Assembly: GCA_015485355.1 (NCBI GenBank)
Contig: WFTQ01000030.1
Span: 1 to 37,414, forward strand
DNA length: 37,414 nt
Source of the DNA: a bacterium
GTDB lineage: Bacteria; Calditrichota; Calditrichia; RBG-13-44-9; J042
Direction of reading: 5' to 3'
Both the position numbers and the translations under genes were made by a program. The first letter of the stretch is position 1; each line of letters begins with the position of its first letter. The notes below the pieces were generated by a model. That model was given only the letters and a program-made list of their open reading frames with translations, made no database searches and was not told where the DNA came from. This document shows positions 1-9,146 of the stretch, in pieces.

Positions 1-2546
1 GGCGTTACCTGTTTGAACGATTCCAGAGAACGGAAGAAATAGTCTTTGGGATATCCCAGGTAATCGAAAAGGCCCAGGAAATACGCCTGATTTTCCCGGG
101 TGGCTCGCCGTCGAATTTTTCCGGCGAGCAGTGCGTTTCGAGAGCGCTCAATTTCATTCTCCGGAATCCTTTCTTCCCGGAAACGTTGCATATCCTCCAG
201 TATTGCGCGAACGGCGGGTTTCAGGTTTTGCGGCTGGGTACCCATACGCACGTAAAACATCGACGTTTCGCCAAAGGATTGTACACTGGAGCCCATTCGA
301 TAAGCCCATCCTTTCTCTTCCCGAAGATGAAACGCCAACCGATTACTCAGCACATGATTGGCCACTTCCAAGGCTGTGCCGGAAGCCCTGGAGGGAAAAA
401 CGTATCCCAGGTACAGCTGGGCCTGTTGTTTGTTCAAGATCAGGGAATCTTGAACCACCCCCGTGGTCACCGATATCGGCGGCCACGCCGGCGCCTCTCC
501 TCCACCCGGCATATCTCCAAAATACTTTTCCACCAATAGCCTAAGCGTTTCGGGCTCGATGCCCGAAACCACCGATAAAATCAAATTATTGGCCCGAAAG
601 TATCGATCTTTGAGTTGTTGCACATCTTCCAGGGTAATATTTTTAAGACTTTCCACGGTGCCGCTTACCGGACGGGCCAGAGGATGGGTCTCTCCGAAAA
701 GCAGGCGTAAAAATCCGTAGCGGGCCTGGAAACTGCCTTTCTTCTCGTTTCTCTGCGCGTTGGCCAACATCCGCTTTTTTACCTGTTGAAAATCTTCCGC
801 GGTAACGGCCGCGTTCAGCAGCGCTTCCGCCAATAACGCAAAGGCCTGCTCGCCAAATTGATCCAGTGTTTTAAATCGCACATAGGAGTATTGGGGCACG
901 TTGTAATAATCATCAAAGGGAATAAAATCCCAGTCGTGGGTTTTCACTTCCGCCCCGATATACTTCAATTGGTTGTTGATTTCTTCGGCGGTGTAGTGAC
1001 GGCTCCGTTTCAATAACAAGCGGTGCAGCAGTTCGACCATCCCCGCCTTGTCCGGGCTTTCCCAGACACTCCGATTCTTAAACAGCAGGTGGATTCCCAG
1101 AATGGGGCTGTCGGTGTTATACAGGTGCAGCAAGGTCAATCCATTGGGGAACTCCCAGCGGTAAATCTCTCCGCTTCCTTTGTACGGCTGGCTCGCTTTC
1201 CCCTGATAGGCGGCAATCGAAAGCTTTTCGGTCCAGGGATAGGCACGATATAAAACCTCCGGATCGTGCCACATCCCCGGATAATCCCGCATAAAACGGT
1301 TCACCTCTTCCCCATCCAATTGCAGGAGGGCGGGGATTACGGTCTCGAAGGCCGTTTTACCCGTCAAAGCGAATTCATGCGATTTAAAGAAACCGTAATA
1401 CATCACCTGGTCCCGCTGTAAGATGTCGGAAATGGCTAAATTTCTGACGACGAGCTGCAAGTCCGTTTCGTCAATGCCTTCTTGCTGTAAGCGCCGGAAT
1501 TCGTCGCTCACGCCCCGTTGTAACATGGCGATCGGCACATCGGTGGATACATCAAATTTGAGAATAAGATGGGCGAAATCAGGATGATACTCATAGCTGG
1601 AGGTGATCCGCCGAATGCCCAGGGAATCCTTTTCCAGAAGCCTCGCTATCATGCGGGATTTTTCGGACTCCAGGGCATAATTAAAAAAAACGGTAAAGGG
1701 AATCAAATAGCGATTCTGAAACGTGGGGGCCGGGAAAACCATATAAACCAGTTTGCGATTTCCATTCGCTTCCTGGTAAACATAAGGATAATCCCGACTC
1801 AGCTGGAATCGCAATCGGGGTACCTCTCGGGGCACCAACTTGCCGAAATGCGTTCCAAACAGTCGGTTGACCGCTTCCGGCTCCACATCACCAAACACCA
1901 CGGCCATCATGTTGTTGGGTTGATAGTGGGTCCGGTAATAATCGATCACCTGCTCCCGCTGCATGTTGCGGATGCTTTCTACACGACCAATAACGGGCAT
2001 GGCATAGGGCGTTCCCTTCAGAAATTCCCGACGAAAACGAATATTCTTCTGATAATCCGGATTGTCCGAATCTTTACCCACTTCCTCGACAATGATGCCC
2101 TTTTCCTTTTCGAATTTCTCCGGAGGGAACGTGGAATTCAACAACATATCCGCCATAATCTCGATGCTTTGTTCCAGAAAATCTCGATGGGTCAGGGCCA
2201 GATAATTGGTGTAGTCCATATCCGTATGCGCATTTAAATAGATGCCCAGGCTGTCCAGTTCATCGTACAGCTGTTTCTGGGATCGCCGGGTGGTTCCGTT
2301 GAAGGTCATGTGTTCCAGCATATGGGAAACGCCGTTATTTTCCAGAGTTTCGTGACGCAATCCCGCCCGAACGATCACCACCACCGATACCAGCGGATTG
2401 GTATGATTTTCCATAACCAGCAACTGGAAACCGTTCTCATATTGAAAATATTTATAGGGTGGGAATTCCCACTGAACCGCCGGTTGTGCCCAAAGGGAGA
2501 GGTGTACCCCCACCCACAGCAGCCAACTAAACAGACATTTTCTCAT
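1..2546 (-). CDS. M16 family zinc peptidase, secreted (3' end beyond window)
   Basis: Insulinase-type (M16) metallopeptidase of the two-domain pitrilysin/processing-peptidase kind. At least 848 residues are visible and the C-terminus lies beyond position 1. Residues 1-20 form a signal peptide (MRKC, hydrophobic core, LWA before QPA), so it probably acts in the periplasm or at the envelope. The inverted zinc motif HxxEH is present as H75-M-L-E78-H79, and a downstream EKGIIVEEV segment supplies the expected distal glutamate. The second half repeats the M16 fold without HxxEH, as in the inactive partner domain of this family. The start has a good AGGAG ribosome site and its ATG overlaps the stop of the upstream small membrane gene (ATGA), implying coupling. 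Substrate unknown. The family call is firm; the role in peptide turnover is inferred. Confidence 0.93.
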   Translation of the reverse strand, partial: MRKCLFSWLLWVGVHLSLWAQPAVQWEFPPYKYFQYENGFQLLVMENHTNPLVSVVVIVRAGLRHETLENNGVSHMLEHMTFNGTTRRSQKQLYDELDSLGIYLNAHTDMDYTNYLALTHRDFLEQSIEIMADMLLNSTFPPEKFEKEKGIIVEEVGKDSDNPDYQKNIRFRREFLKGTPYAMPVIGRVESIRNMQREQVIDYYRTHYQPNNMMAVVFGDVEPEAVNRLFGTHFGKLVPREVPRLRFQLSRDYPYVYQEANGNRKLVYMVFPAPTFQNRYLIPFTVFFNYALESEKSRMIARLLEKDSLGIRRITSSYEYHPDFAHLILKFDVSTDVPIAMLQRGVSDEFRRLQQEGIDETDLQLVVRNLAISDILQRDQVMYYGFFKSHEFALTGKTAFETVIPALLQLDGEEVNRFMRDYPGMWHDPEVLYRAYPWTEKLSIAAYQGKASQPYKGSGEIYRWEFPNGLTLLHLYNTDSPILGIHLLFKNRSVWESPDKAGMVELLHRLLLKRSRHYTAEEINNQLKYIGAEVKTHDWDFIPFDDYYNVPQYSYVRFKTLDQFGEQAFALLAEALLNAAVTAEDFQQVKKRMLANAQRNEKKGSFQARYGFLRLLFGETHPLARPVSGTVESLKNITLEDVQQLKDRYFRANNLILSVVSGIEPETLRLLVEKYFGDMPGGGEAPAWPPISVTTGVVQDSLILNKQQAQLYLGYVFPSRASGTALEVANHVLSNRLAFHLREEKGWAYRMGSSVQSFGETSMFYVRMGTQPQNLKPAVRAILEDMQRFREERIPENEIERSRNALLAGKIRRRATRENQAYFLGLFDYLGYPKDYFFRSLESFKQVT

Positions 2547-2806
2547 TGGATTTCTCCTTTTGGATGGTTTGAATCGCCGGAATAAAAACCCAGGGGAACA
2601 CTGTAAAGGAACCGGATCATTCCCATGAGGATGATAAACAACAGAAATCGGCCATAGGGGTGCGGGGTCCAGGAACGCACCCGATCGGCCGGAGGGCTTG
2701 CTGGCCCTCCCAAACTCAAAACCCCCAGGAAGATCAGGGTCAGGGCCCATTCCAGCAAGGAAACGAGTAATTTGATACGATTATACTCCTTACCCGGATT
2801 GCTCAT
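2543..2806 (-). CDS. Small membrane protein resembling the N-terminus of M48 (Ste24-type) proteases
   Basis: An 87-residue protein with two hydrophobic segments (about 13-33 and 51-71). I chose the ATG at 2806 over the GTG at 2812 because AAGGTG lies just upstream. The pattern, two helices followed by VPLGFYSG, resembles the amino-terminal membrane region of CAAX-protease-like M48 peptidases, where a proline-aromatic-Tyr motif precedes the rest of the enzyme. Here the frame ends a few residues later and no HExxH catalytic part follows; the M16 peptidase begins instead, sharing ATGA with this stop. It could be a truncated remnant kept as a small membrane partner, or an unrelated protein. It overlaps the end of the upstream cysteine-cluster gene by 17 bases. 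Confidence 0.6.
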   Translation of the reverse strand: MSNPGKEYNRIKLLVSLLEWALTLIFLGVLSLGGPASPPADRVRSWTPHPYGRFLLFIILMGMIRFLYSVPLGFYSGDSNHPKGEIQ

Positions 2807-3188
2807 CGCCACCTTTGACTGGTAAATACGGTTGCAGTAACTGCACTAACTCGCTCAGCTGCCCTTTCATTTTTTTAGAAAAACAAATGGGGTTAGAGGT
2901 CAGGCAGGTCTCGTTATAACAGGAGTCCAGAGGCTCCCGGCAATCCTGCCGATAATAATAATTGGGAATGGGCTCAAAGCGTTCCTTCACATCTGCAATC
3001 GTTAGAGGACTATCATCTTTCAAACCCGACAGATAGACCACCTCTTCTTGAAGAAAATCCCGTAACTCCTGGAGTTGATAGACCGTTAAACGCGGGTAGA
3101 CGGCTTCCAGGGACTGTCCTTCAAGCAATGTCTTTAAAATATTCGCCCGGATGATCAGGTTTAACGAATCGCGCGGTGACTTGAGCAT
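2790..3188 (-). CDS. Hypothetical protein with a C-terminal cysteine cluster
   Basis: A 132-residue soluble protein whose family I do not recognise. The ATG at 3188 is preceded by GAGGGG three bases away, a strong though close ribosome site. The first 60 residues look helical and charged. Residues around 80-105 contain four cysteines spaced C-x6-C-x4-C-x6-C next to aromatic residues (PNYYYRQDC), which could bind zinc or an Fe-S cluster or form disulfides. There is no signal peptide. It is first of three overlapping genes leading to the small membrane protein and the M16 peptidase, so the three probably share one transcript. Coding status is supported by context and start signals; function is unknown. 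Confidence 0.65.
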   Translation of the reverse strand: MLKSPRDSLNLIIRANILKTLLEGQSLEAVYPRLTVYQLQELRDFLQEEVVYLSGLKDDSPLTIADVKERFEPIPNYYYRQDCREPLDSCYNETCLTSNPICFSKKMKGQLSELVQLLQPYLPVKGGDEQSG

Positions 3189-3268
3189 GGACCCCTCTAT
3201 GTTATTCGTTTTTCAGACTTTCGGTCAAGCGATCGGTCTTCTTCCACCAGGGTGTCGTGTTCCCATAT

Positions 3269-3946
3269 TTATTTCAAAGCGGTGACCTTATTGATGGCCT
3301 CTTTCGTGCCCACCACCACCAGCAAATCGCCCGCCTGGATAACGGTTTCGGCCGTGGGCATAATGACTTTTTCCCGCACCGGTTCGGCTTCCTTGTCCAG
3401 AACCGGCGATCGTATAACGATCAAATTGATCCCGTACTTGGCCCGTAACGCCAATTCCTGCAAGCTTTTACCCACAAACAGGTGGGGGGTTTCCAGTTCG
3501 GCCACGGAAATGTCTCCGGCCAGATAAAATATTTCTTTCAAGGTCGGATGCATTAACGAATAGGCCAGGCGCTCGCCCACTTCCTCCTCGGGATTCACCA
3601 CCCGTTCAATTCCCACCGCTTTTAAAATTTTCGACTCGATGGGACGAGTGGCCCGGGTAATGACCTCTTTGACCCCGATCTGTTTCAATAATACAGATGT
3701 CAGCAGATTGGACTCAAAATCTTCTCCAATGCACACCACGGCCACATCCACCTCGTGAATGCCCTGAGCCAGTAAGGCATTTTCGTCGGTGCTATCCAGC
3801 TGAACGGCGACGGAGACATAATCCTGAATATCCTCCACGCGTTCCATATCCCGATCGATAGCAATGACTTCGGCCCCTTTTTCGGTAAGGGACTTGGCCA
3901 CGCTTTCTCCAAAGGTTCCTAATCCAATGACGGCGAACTTTTTCAT
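3269..3946 (-). CDS. ktrA: KtrA/TrkA-type RCK regulatory subunit of potassium uptake
   Basis: A 225-residue RCK protein with the usual KtrA length. Residues 1-120 form the RCK_N Rossmann domain, with the nucleotide motif GLGTFG at 8-13 and an acidic end of strand 2 (AIDRD near 28-32) that contacts the adenosine ribose. Residues about 135-225 form the RCK_C (TrkA_C) ligand domain. Proteins of this type form cytoplasmic rings that gate a KtrB/TrkH membrane channel in response to ATP/ADP, NAD(H) or c-di-AMP. No KtrB/TrkH gene lies in the window, so the membrane partner must be elsewhere. It stands alone, 80 bases before the cysteine-cluster gene and on the same strand, so read-through is possible. 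The family call is firm; KtrA rather than another RCK protein is likely from length. Confidence 0.9.
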   Translation of the reverse strand: MKKFAVIGLGTFGESVAKSLTEKGAEVIAIDRDMERVEDIQDYVSVAVQLDSTDENALLAQGIHEVDVAVVCIGEDFESNLLTSVLLKQIGVKEVITRATRPIESKILKAVGIERVVNPEEEVGERLAYSLMHPTLKEIFYLAGDISVAELETPHLFVGKSLQELALRAKYGINLIVIRSPVLDKEAEPVREKVIMPTAETVIQAGDLLVVVGTKEAINKVTALK

Positions 3947-3995
3947 CGCTGCAGATTTCTAACGTATTAGAAGAATTGAAATTAATGGCTAAAGG

Positions 3996-4011
3996 GCCGT
4001 TTTGCAACGGC
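3996..4011 (-). terminator. Hairpin in the 4207-3947 intergenic gap
   Basis: GCCGTT and AACGGC form a perfect 6-bp stem with a TTGC loop, extended by G-T pairs. On the minus strand it is followed by CCCTTTAGCC, on the plus strand by TTTATC. It lies about 200 bases after the stop of the large kinase and could end that transcript, but there is no long U tract. Confidence 0.35.
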
Positions 4012-4144
4012 TTTATCAGATTCCCTGGAAGGTTCTCTTCATGACCCCTGCGGACGGCCGGATGCGCTTAAGCAACCCCGGTCGGTGGAAGGCAATCCCC
4101 TGCCTTTACCTTGCTGACTTTACGATGCCGATGGACTTGCCTTG

Positions 4145-4173
4145 CCCCGAGCACCCCGGGCGATGCTTCGGGG
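4145..4173. repeat. Inverted repeat downstream of the hybrid kinase
   Basis: CCCCGAGCA and TGCTTCGGGG pair over nine bases with one bulged base and a loop of about ten bases. It lies in the GC-rich stretch 40-70 bases after the kinase stop. It may slow or end transcription or protect the 3' end. The rest of 3947-4212 shows no gene. Confidence 0.35.
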
Positions 4174-4212
4174 CCGGGGAAGAACAATCGGGGCGGCATT
4201 CCCGTCCCGCCG

Positions 4213-7200
4213 TCAACAGGATTCGGCGCGGTTTTTCCGGCTGGCGAAGGTTCGAACAAGGGCTTCTTTTAACTCTTTTAACCCAAAGGGCTTGGTGACA
4301 CACCCCTGAAATCCATATTGCTGATAATTCCCGAAGACGGGATCGTTGGAATATCCGCTGGAGACTATGGCCAGCACATGGGGATCAATCTTTTTCAGCT
4401 CCTGAATGGCTTCTTTTCCCCCCATGCCTGCGGGAATGGTCAAATCCATAATCACCAGGTCAAAGGGACATCCCCGCTTCATGGCCGTCCGATAGAGCCG
4501 GATGGCTTCCTGGCCGTCCGCGGCGGTTTCCACTTCGTAACCCATGTACTCCAACATCTGCCGTGCCACATCACAAATGGTCGGTTCATCATCCATAACC
4601 AGAACCCGACCTCCACCGCCTTCCGGTAAGTAATTGGGAAACATATCTTCCGCCTGCTTTTTCTTCACTTCTTCCGGTTTTGCCGGTAAATAGATGGTAA
4701 ATACGGTTCCCTTTCCCACCTCCGAGGCCACCAGGATATAACCGCCATGTTTTCGGATGATGGAATAACAGATGGCCAGACCCAGACCGCTTCCGTCCTG
4801 CTTGGTGGTAAAGTAAGGATCGAATATTTTATCTAAATATTTTTGAGGGATGCCAATCCCTTCGTCCTCAATCTCTATGCGGATATAATTACCCGGGGGG
4901 ATACGGACCCCCTGAATTTCCGCCGTCTGATGGATGGCCTCATTTTCCGCCCGAATGGACAGGGTGCCCCCGTCGGGCATGGCCTGCACGGAGTTGATGA
5001 CCAGGTTTTGAATCACCTGACTGATCTGCCCTTTGTCCACTTCCGCAGGCCATAAGTCGCTTGCCATATGGGATCGATACTGGACCCGGCTTCCTCGTAA
5101 CACAAATTCGACGGTTTCGGTCAGGATGTTTTGCAGGGAAGCGGTTTCTTTGATGGGAACCCCTCCTTTGGCAAAGGTCAACAGTTGTTGGGTTAAATCC
5201 TTGGCTCGCAAACAGGCTTTTTCGGCTTCTTCCAGACGGGCGGCCAGGGCGTGATTTCCCCCGGAACCCATGCGTGCCAGGGATATATTGCCCAGAATAC
5301 CCGTTAGAATGTTATTGAAATCGTGGGCAATGCCGCCGGCCAGAATGCCCAGCGACTCCAGTTTCTGGGCCTTATGGAGTTCCTCCTCCATGCGTTTCTG
5401 CTCGGTGATATCCTGAAACACCACCACCACGCCAAAGACTTCCCCACGGGAGTTATGCATCAGGGCGGCATTTAAATTAACCAGTAACCGCCGTCCCCGG
5501 CGATGCTGCAGCACCCGCGAATAAGCCGAAACCAAGCTTTTACGCGATTTTAAGACGCGTTCCACAGGATGCACCGGCTTTTTCCCATTGCTTTCCAAAC
5601 GCAACACCTCGTCCACGGGGCGCCCATAGACCTCTTCCAATCGCCACCCGGTAAGCTTTTCGGCCACCCGGTTCATCAAAATGATACACCCGCATTTATC
5701 CGTAGCGATCACCCCTTCACCAATGCTTTTCAGGGTCACCGCGAGGCGCTCTTTCTCGGCCGCCAAGGCCTGTTCCGCTTTATAGTGCTCGGTAATATCC
5801 CTCGCCAGCACCCGAACAAGGGGCGGTTCGGCGCCACTCTGTTTCAGGGAATTGTGATATTCCAGGATTCGTACCCGACCATCCCGGGTTAAAATACGCA
5901 TAATCCCCCGCACAACGCCCTTTTCTTCAATTTCCTTAAGGTAACGGGGAAACAATCGGCGAAATTGGGGTTCGACCAGCTCGGTCAGGTGCCGGCCCAG
6001 AAGTTCGGACTTGTCTTTATACCCCAGAATTTCCAGAGTGGCCTTATTCACACTCAACATGTACCCCTTTAGATCGTGTGTGCCAATAATATCCCGGCTG
6101 TTTTCCACCAGGTCGCGGTAGCGTTCTTCACTGGATTTTAAGGCTTCTTCGGTTTCTTTGTGCTGGGTTATCTCTTCGATACTGCCTTCGTAAAACAGGA
6201 TGTTACCGGCCGCATCTCTCACCGCCCGAATATTTTCCCGCACCCAGATGGATTGCCCATCTTTACGAATCAGTTGATGTTCGATGCTCTGGGCGGTGCC
6301 CTGCCGGTCCACCTTTTCCATCCACCGCCGGCGGATTTCGGGATTCTGATACAATTCCGCGGCACGAATCCGGCTTAACTCCTCGACATCCTCAAAACCC
6401 AGCATGGAGAGCAAGGCCCGATTTGCTGCCAGTATTTTACCCTCCGGTGTGGAACGGAACAGGCCAATGGGGACACCCTCAAAGAGGCTGCGATAGCGTT
6501 CTTCGCTGCTGCGTAAAGCCTCTTCCACTTTCTTGCGTTCGTGGAATTCGAACATGAGCGAAAGCAGATCGGCGATGGAAGAGGCGAAATTTTTTTCCTC
6601 CAGGGTCCATTCCCGAAACGTTCGGAGGTGCTCGAAACAGATCACGCCCTTGAGCTGCTGTCCCAGTCGGATGGGGGCATCCAGCATGGATTTAATCTCC
6701 AGCGGCAAAAGATAATTTTCCCGATATTCACGGGTGCGTGGATCCGTCAGGGCATCGCTGGCGTCGATCAGGCGGTCTCTTTCCAGTGCTCTGAAATAAC
6801 GGGGATAATCCAGCGCCCGCAGCACCATCCCCTGGCTATGGTTATCCCGGGATTTTTGGTACAGGTCCAGGCAGATCAACTCTTCGGAATGTTTTTCATA
6901 CCTCCAGATGCTGGTACGCTCCAGATTCATTGCCTTTCCGGCCATTTCGGTCACCGCCTTCAGGGCGGCGTAAAAGTCCGCCTCTATAAACACCTTTTTC
7001 AGGGTCAGATCCAGCAACACCCGATTGAACGTTTCTATGCGTTCCTCGCGGAGGCGTTTTTCTTCTTCCTCCCGAAGGCGTTCGGTTACATCGCGGGAGA
7101 CCACACAAATGGCCTTTTTGTTGCCGAAATCCACCACACTGGCGTACACGTCCACATATACAATGCCTCCCTGACGGGTACGGTAGCGTCGAATTCCCAT

Positions 7201-8208
7201 TGACAATCGTCCGGCACGCAATATTTCTTTCACCTTGTCGTCAATATCTCTGCGATCATGATCGATGAAATCGTAAGGGGTCATTTGCAACAGTTCTTCC
7301 CGGGTATACCCCAACAATCGCTGTAGTGCGGGATTGGCATCCAGTATCCGGTGGGTGTCGGCATCGGCAAAAAAGATATTATCCGGGCTTTGCTCGATCA
7401 CGGCCCGATATTTGATTTCGCTTTCAAACAGACTGCGTTCGATCTGCTTTTTTTCGGAAACATCGCGCAACGTCCATACCGTGCCCAGAATCCGCTCCTC
7501 CAGGTCTTTTAACGGACTGACCAGCACCTCCAGCTCAAACAGGTTCTCCGGGTGCAGGGAAGTACAAAATACCTGTTGCCGATGAATCTTCCCATTCATC
7601 AACACCTGGCTGAAAACGGGCTTCACCACCGAGCATCCCCGATCATCCAGCAGTTCAAAAACATCCCAGATTTTCTTTCCCTTCCGGAGGGCCGAGGCTT
7701 TCCGCCGGAACAGTGCGGCCGACTGGCTGTTGAAAAATCGGATATTCCCCTTCAGATCGGTGGTAATAATAGCCTCTCCCAAACTCTTGAGTATCCCGGA
7801 CAACCATTCCGGGTTTTTACCGGCCTGCATCGACAACGTTTCCCCGGAAGAAAAGGCGGTGATCAGCTTTTTCAGTGCCGTCCATTGCAGGGGATAGGTC
7901 AGATAAGCACTCGGGGTGGATCGGCTCAACCGGCGGAATCGGGGCAGCAGCTCCTTCTCCAACAGGAAAATCACCGGAAGGCCAAACGTTTTCCGTATCT
8001 TTTTCCCGATCTCGACACAGTCCTGCAAATGGGCCCCCACCCCGGCATCGATGAGGACAGCCACGGGCTGGTTGCGAGAAACCTCCCCGGGGGAAAGCTG
8101 TTTCCAGCACTCGTAAATGGACAAATCATAATCGGCGCCCTGGAATAGATTTTCCAGGACCCGACGTTTATCCGGATGACAAACGATGGCAAACACCGTG
8201 GTGGACAT
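4213..8208 (-). CDS. Hybrid sensor histidine kinase with pseudo-receiver, five PAS, GAF, kinase and receiver
   Basis: A 1331-residue soluble signalling kinase. The ATG at 8208 follows AGGGGA by a good distance; an in-frame TTG at 8223 lacks such a site. Domains in order: receiver-like fold 1-119 lacking the acidic pair and the conserved lysine; PAS 133-253 and 263-379; GAF 395-555; PAS 565-685, 695-810 and 817-940; HisKA with H962 in GGIAHDFNN; HATPase with EDEGIGIP (1114-1121) and GSGLGLA (1139-1145); receiver 1201-1320 with D1206/D1207, phospho-acceptor D1255 and K1306. The receiver has the longer loop LTIPAGMGGKE seen in similar hybrid kinases. No membrane segment is present, so it senses cytoplasmic cues. 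No DNA-binding response regulator is adjacent, and the phosphorelay partner is unknown. It diverges from the carbonic anhydrase operon. Confidence 0.93.
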   Translation of the reverse strand: MSTTVFAIVCHPDKRRVLENLFQGADYDLSIYECWKQLSPGEVSRNQPVAVLIDAGVGAHLQDCVEIGKKIRKTFGLPVIFLLEKELLPRFRRLSRSTPSAYLTYPLQWTALKKLITAFSSGETLSMQAGKNPEWLSGILKSLGEAIITTDLKGNIRFFNSQSAALFRRKASALRKGKKIWDVFELLDDRGCSVVKPVFSQVLMNGKIHRQQVFCTSLHPENLFELEVLVSPLKDLEERILGTVWTLRDVSEKKQIERSLFESEIKYRAVIEQSPDNIFFADADTHRILDANPALQRLLGYTREELLQMTPYDFIDHDRRDIDDKVKEILRAGRLSMGIRRYRTRQGGIVYVDVYASVVDFGNKKAICVVSRDVTERLREEEEKRLREERIETFNRVLLDLTLKKVFIEADFYAALKAVTEMAGKAMNLERTSIWRYEKHSEELICLDLYQKSRDNHSQGMVLRALDYPRYFRALERDRLIDASDALTDPRTREYRENYLLPLEIKSMLDAPIRLGQQLKGVICFEHLRTFREWTLEEKNFASSIADLLSLMFEFHERKKVEEALRSSEERYRSLFEGVPIGLFRSTPEGKILAANRALLSMLGFEDVEELSRIRAAELYQNPEIRRRWMEKVDRQGTAQSIEHQLIRKDGQSIWVRENIRAVRDAAGNILFYEGSIEEITQHKETEEALKSSEERYRDLVENSRDIIGTHDLKGYMLSVNKATLEILGYKDKSELLGRHLTELVEPQFRRLFPRYLKEIEEKGVVRGIMRILTRDGRVRILEYHNSLKQSGAEPPLVRVLARDITEHYKAEQALAAEKERLAVTLKSIGEGVIATDKCGCIILMNRVAEKLTGWRLEEVYGRPVDEVLRLESNGKKPVHPVERVLKSRKSLVSAYSRVLQHRRGRRLLVNLNAALMHNSRGEVFGVVVVFQDITEQKRMEEELHKAQKLESLGILAGGIAHDFNNILTGILGNISLARMGSGGNHALAARLEEAEKACLRAKDLTQQLLTFAKGGVPIKETASLQNILTETVEFVLRGSRVQYRSHMASDLWPAEVDKGQISQVIQNLVINSVQAMPDGGTLSIRAENEAIHQTAEIQGVRIPPGNYIRIEIEDEGIGIPQKYLDKIFDPYFTTKQDGSGLGLAICYSIIRKHGGYILVASEVGKGTVFTIYLPAKPEEVKKKQAEDMFPNYLPEGGGGRVLVMDDEPTICDVARQMLEYMGYEVETAADGQEAIRLYRTAMKRGCPFDLVIMDLTIPAGMGGKEAIQELKKIDPHVLAIVSSGYSNDPVFGNYQQYGFQGCVTKPFGLKELKEALVRTFASRKNRAESC

Positions 8209-8567
8209 AGGAATTCCCCTCAAACGATTTTCAACCCTGACAACCCGCCGGGATCAACATTCTCCATCCTGGAAACAGAATCGCCGGGAGTGATCCTCTT
8301 GATGATGCCTGCCGTATGCGCGCCTTGTTACTCAATGCGCACCATGATGATTGTATTTTCTGTTTCCTTTTATTTTATTTGGCTACATTATCGCCCGTTT
8401 TCTGAATTTTCTTAACGCTAATACCGATTCCCCCGAAGGGTGTTTGATTGAAAACACAAATTGGAATATCGGAAATTTTTAGACCTCTATTCCGTATTCC
8501 CATTCTTTTGGAGCGCACCGTGCAGTTCCATTGGCCTGCGGAGCAAACGATTTTCACGTATTTCTTC

Positions 8568-8596
8568 TTGATTTTTCTAAATTTAAAGATTATTAT
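8568..8596 (+). promoter_or_regulatory. Sigma-70-like promoter of the carbonic anhydrase-kinase operon
   Basis: TTGATT (8568-8573) and TATTAT (8591-8596) are separated by exactly 17 bases in an AT-rich stretch, 25 bases before the ATG at 8622. Start of transcription is predicted near 8603. The remaining 8209-8567 divergent gap shows no gene; it must also carry the promoter for the kinase on the minus strand, which I could not place. Confidence 0.55.
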
Positions 8597-8621
8597 TCGG
8601 AACCAATGGGTGAGGGTGTAT

Positions 8622-9140
8622 ATGAAAGATCTGTTAAATCAACGGCCGGACATCGATGCTTCCGTCTACGTGGCGCCCCTGGCGCGGGTATATGGGGCGG
8701 TGACGATCGGAGCATATTCCAGCTTATGGGACGGGGCCATCATCCGGGCCGATCTGGAGCCCATCTGGATCGGCGAAGCCACCAGCATTCAGGAAAACGC
8801 CGTGATCCATGTGGACGCCGGCTTTCCGGTGCACATCGGTGACAATGTCACCATTGGGCACGGGGCGATTGTGCACGGGGCCACCATCGGGAATAACTGC
8901 ATCATCGGCATCAAAGCAACCGTATTGAATGGCGCCAGAATCGGTAATCATTGCATTATTGGCGCCGGTGCCGTGGTGACCGAAGGCAAGACCATTCCGG
9001 ATCACTCTCTGGTGCTGGGAATCCCCGGAAAAGTGGTGGGAACCATCAATGAAGAGGTGGTAGAAAAAATCCGGGAAAACGCCCGCATCTACGTGGAACT
9101 GTCGCGTCGTTACCGGGAAAAATTTGCAAAACAATGGTAA
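8622..9140 (+). CDS. Gamma-class carbonic anhydrase family protein
   Basis: A 172-residue left-handed beta-helix (hexapeptide repeat) protein, the normal length for the CamH/YrdA-type gamma-carbonic anhydrases. The open frame extends back to 8448, but the ATG at 8622 gives the family N-terminus and follows a promoter. Metal ligands are visible as H63 (VIHVD), H80 and H85 (GHGAIVHG, five apart as in Cam), with R42 and D44 in IIRAD. The acidic proton-shuttle loop of archaeal Cam is absent, as in most bacterial members, so carbonic anhydrase activity is plausible but not certain. It would interconvert CO2 and bicarbonate or serve as a metal-binding scaffold. The stop is only six bases before the hybrid kinase start, so the two are probably co-transcribed. 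Confidence 0.9.
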   Translation: MKDLLNQRPDIDASVYVAPLARVYGAVTIGAYSSLWDGAIIRADLEPIWIGEATSIQENAVIHVDAGFPVHIGDNVTIGHGAIVHGATIGNNCIIGIKATVLNGARIGNHCIIGAGAVVTEGKTIPDHSLVLGIPGKVVGTINEEVVEKIRENARIYVELSRRYREKFAKQW

Positions 9141-9146
9141 CGGGCA

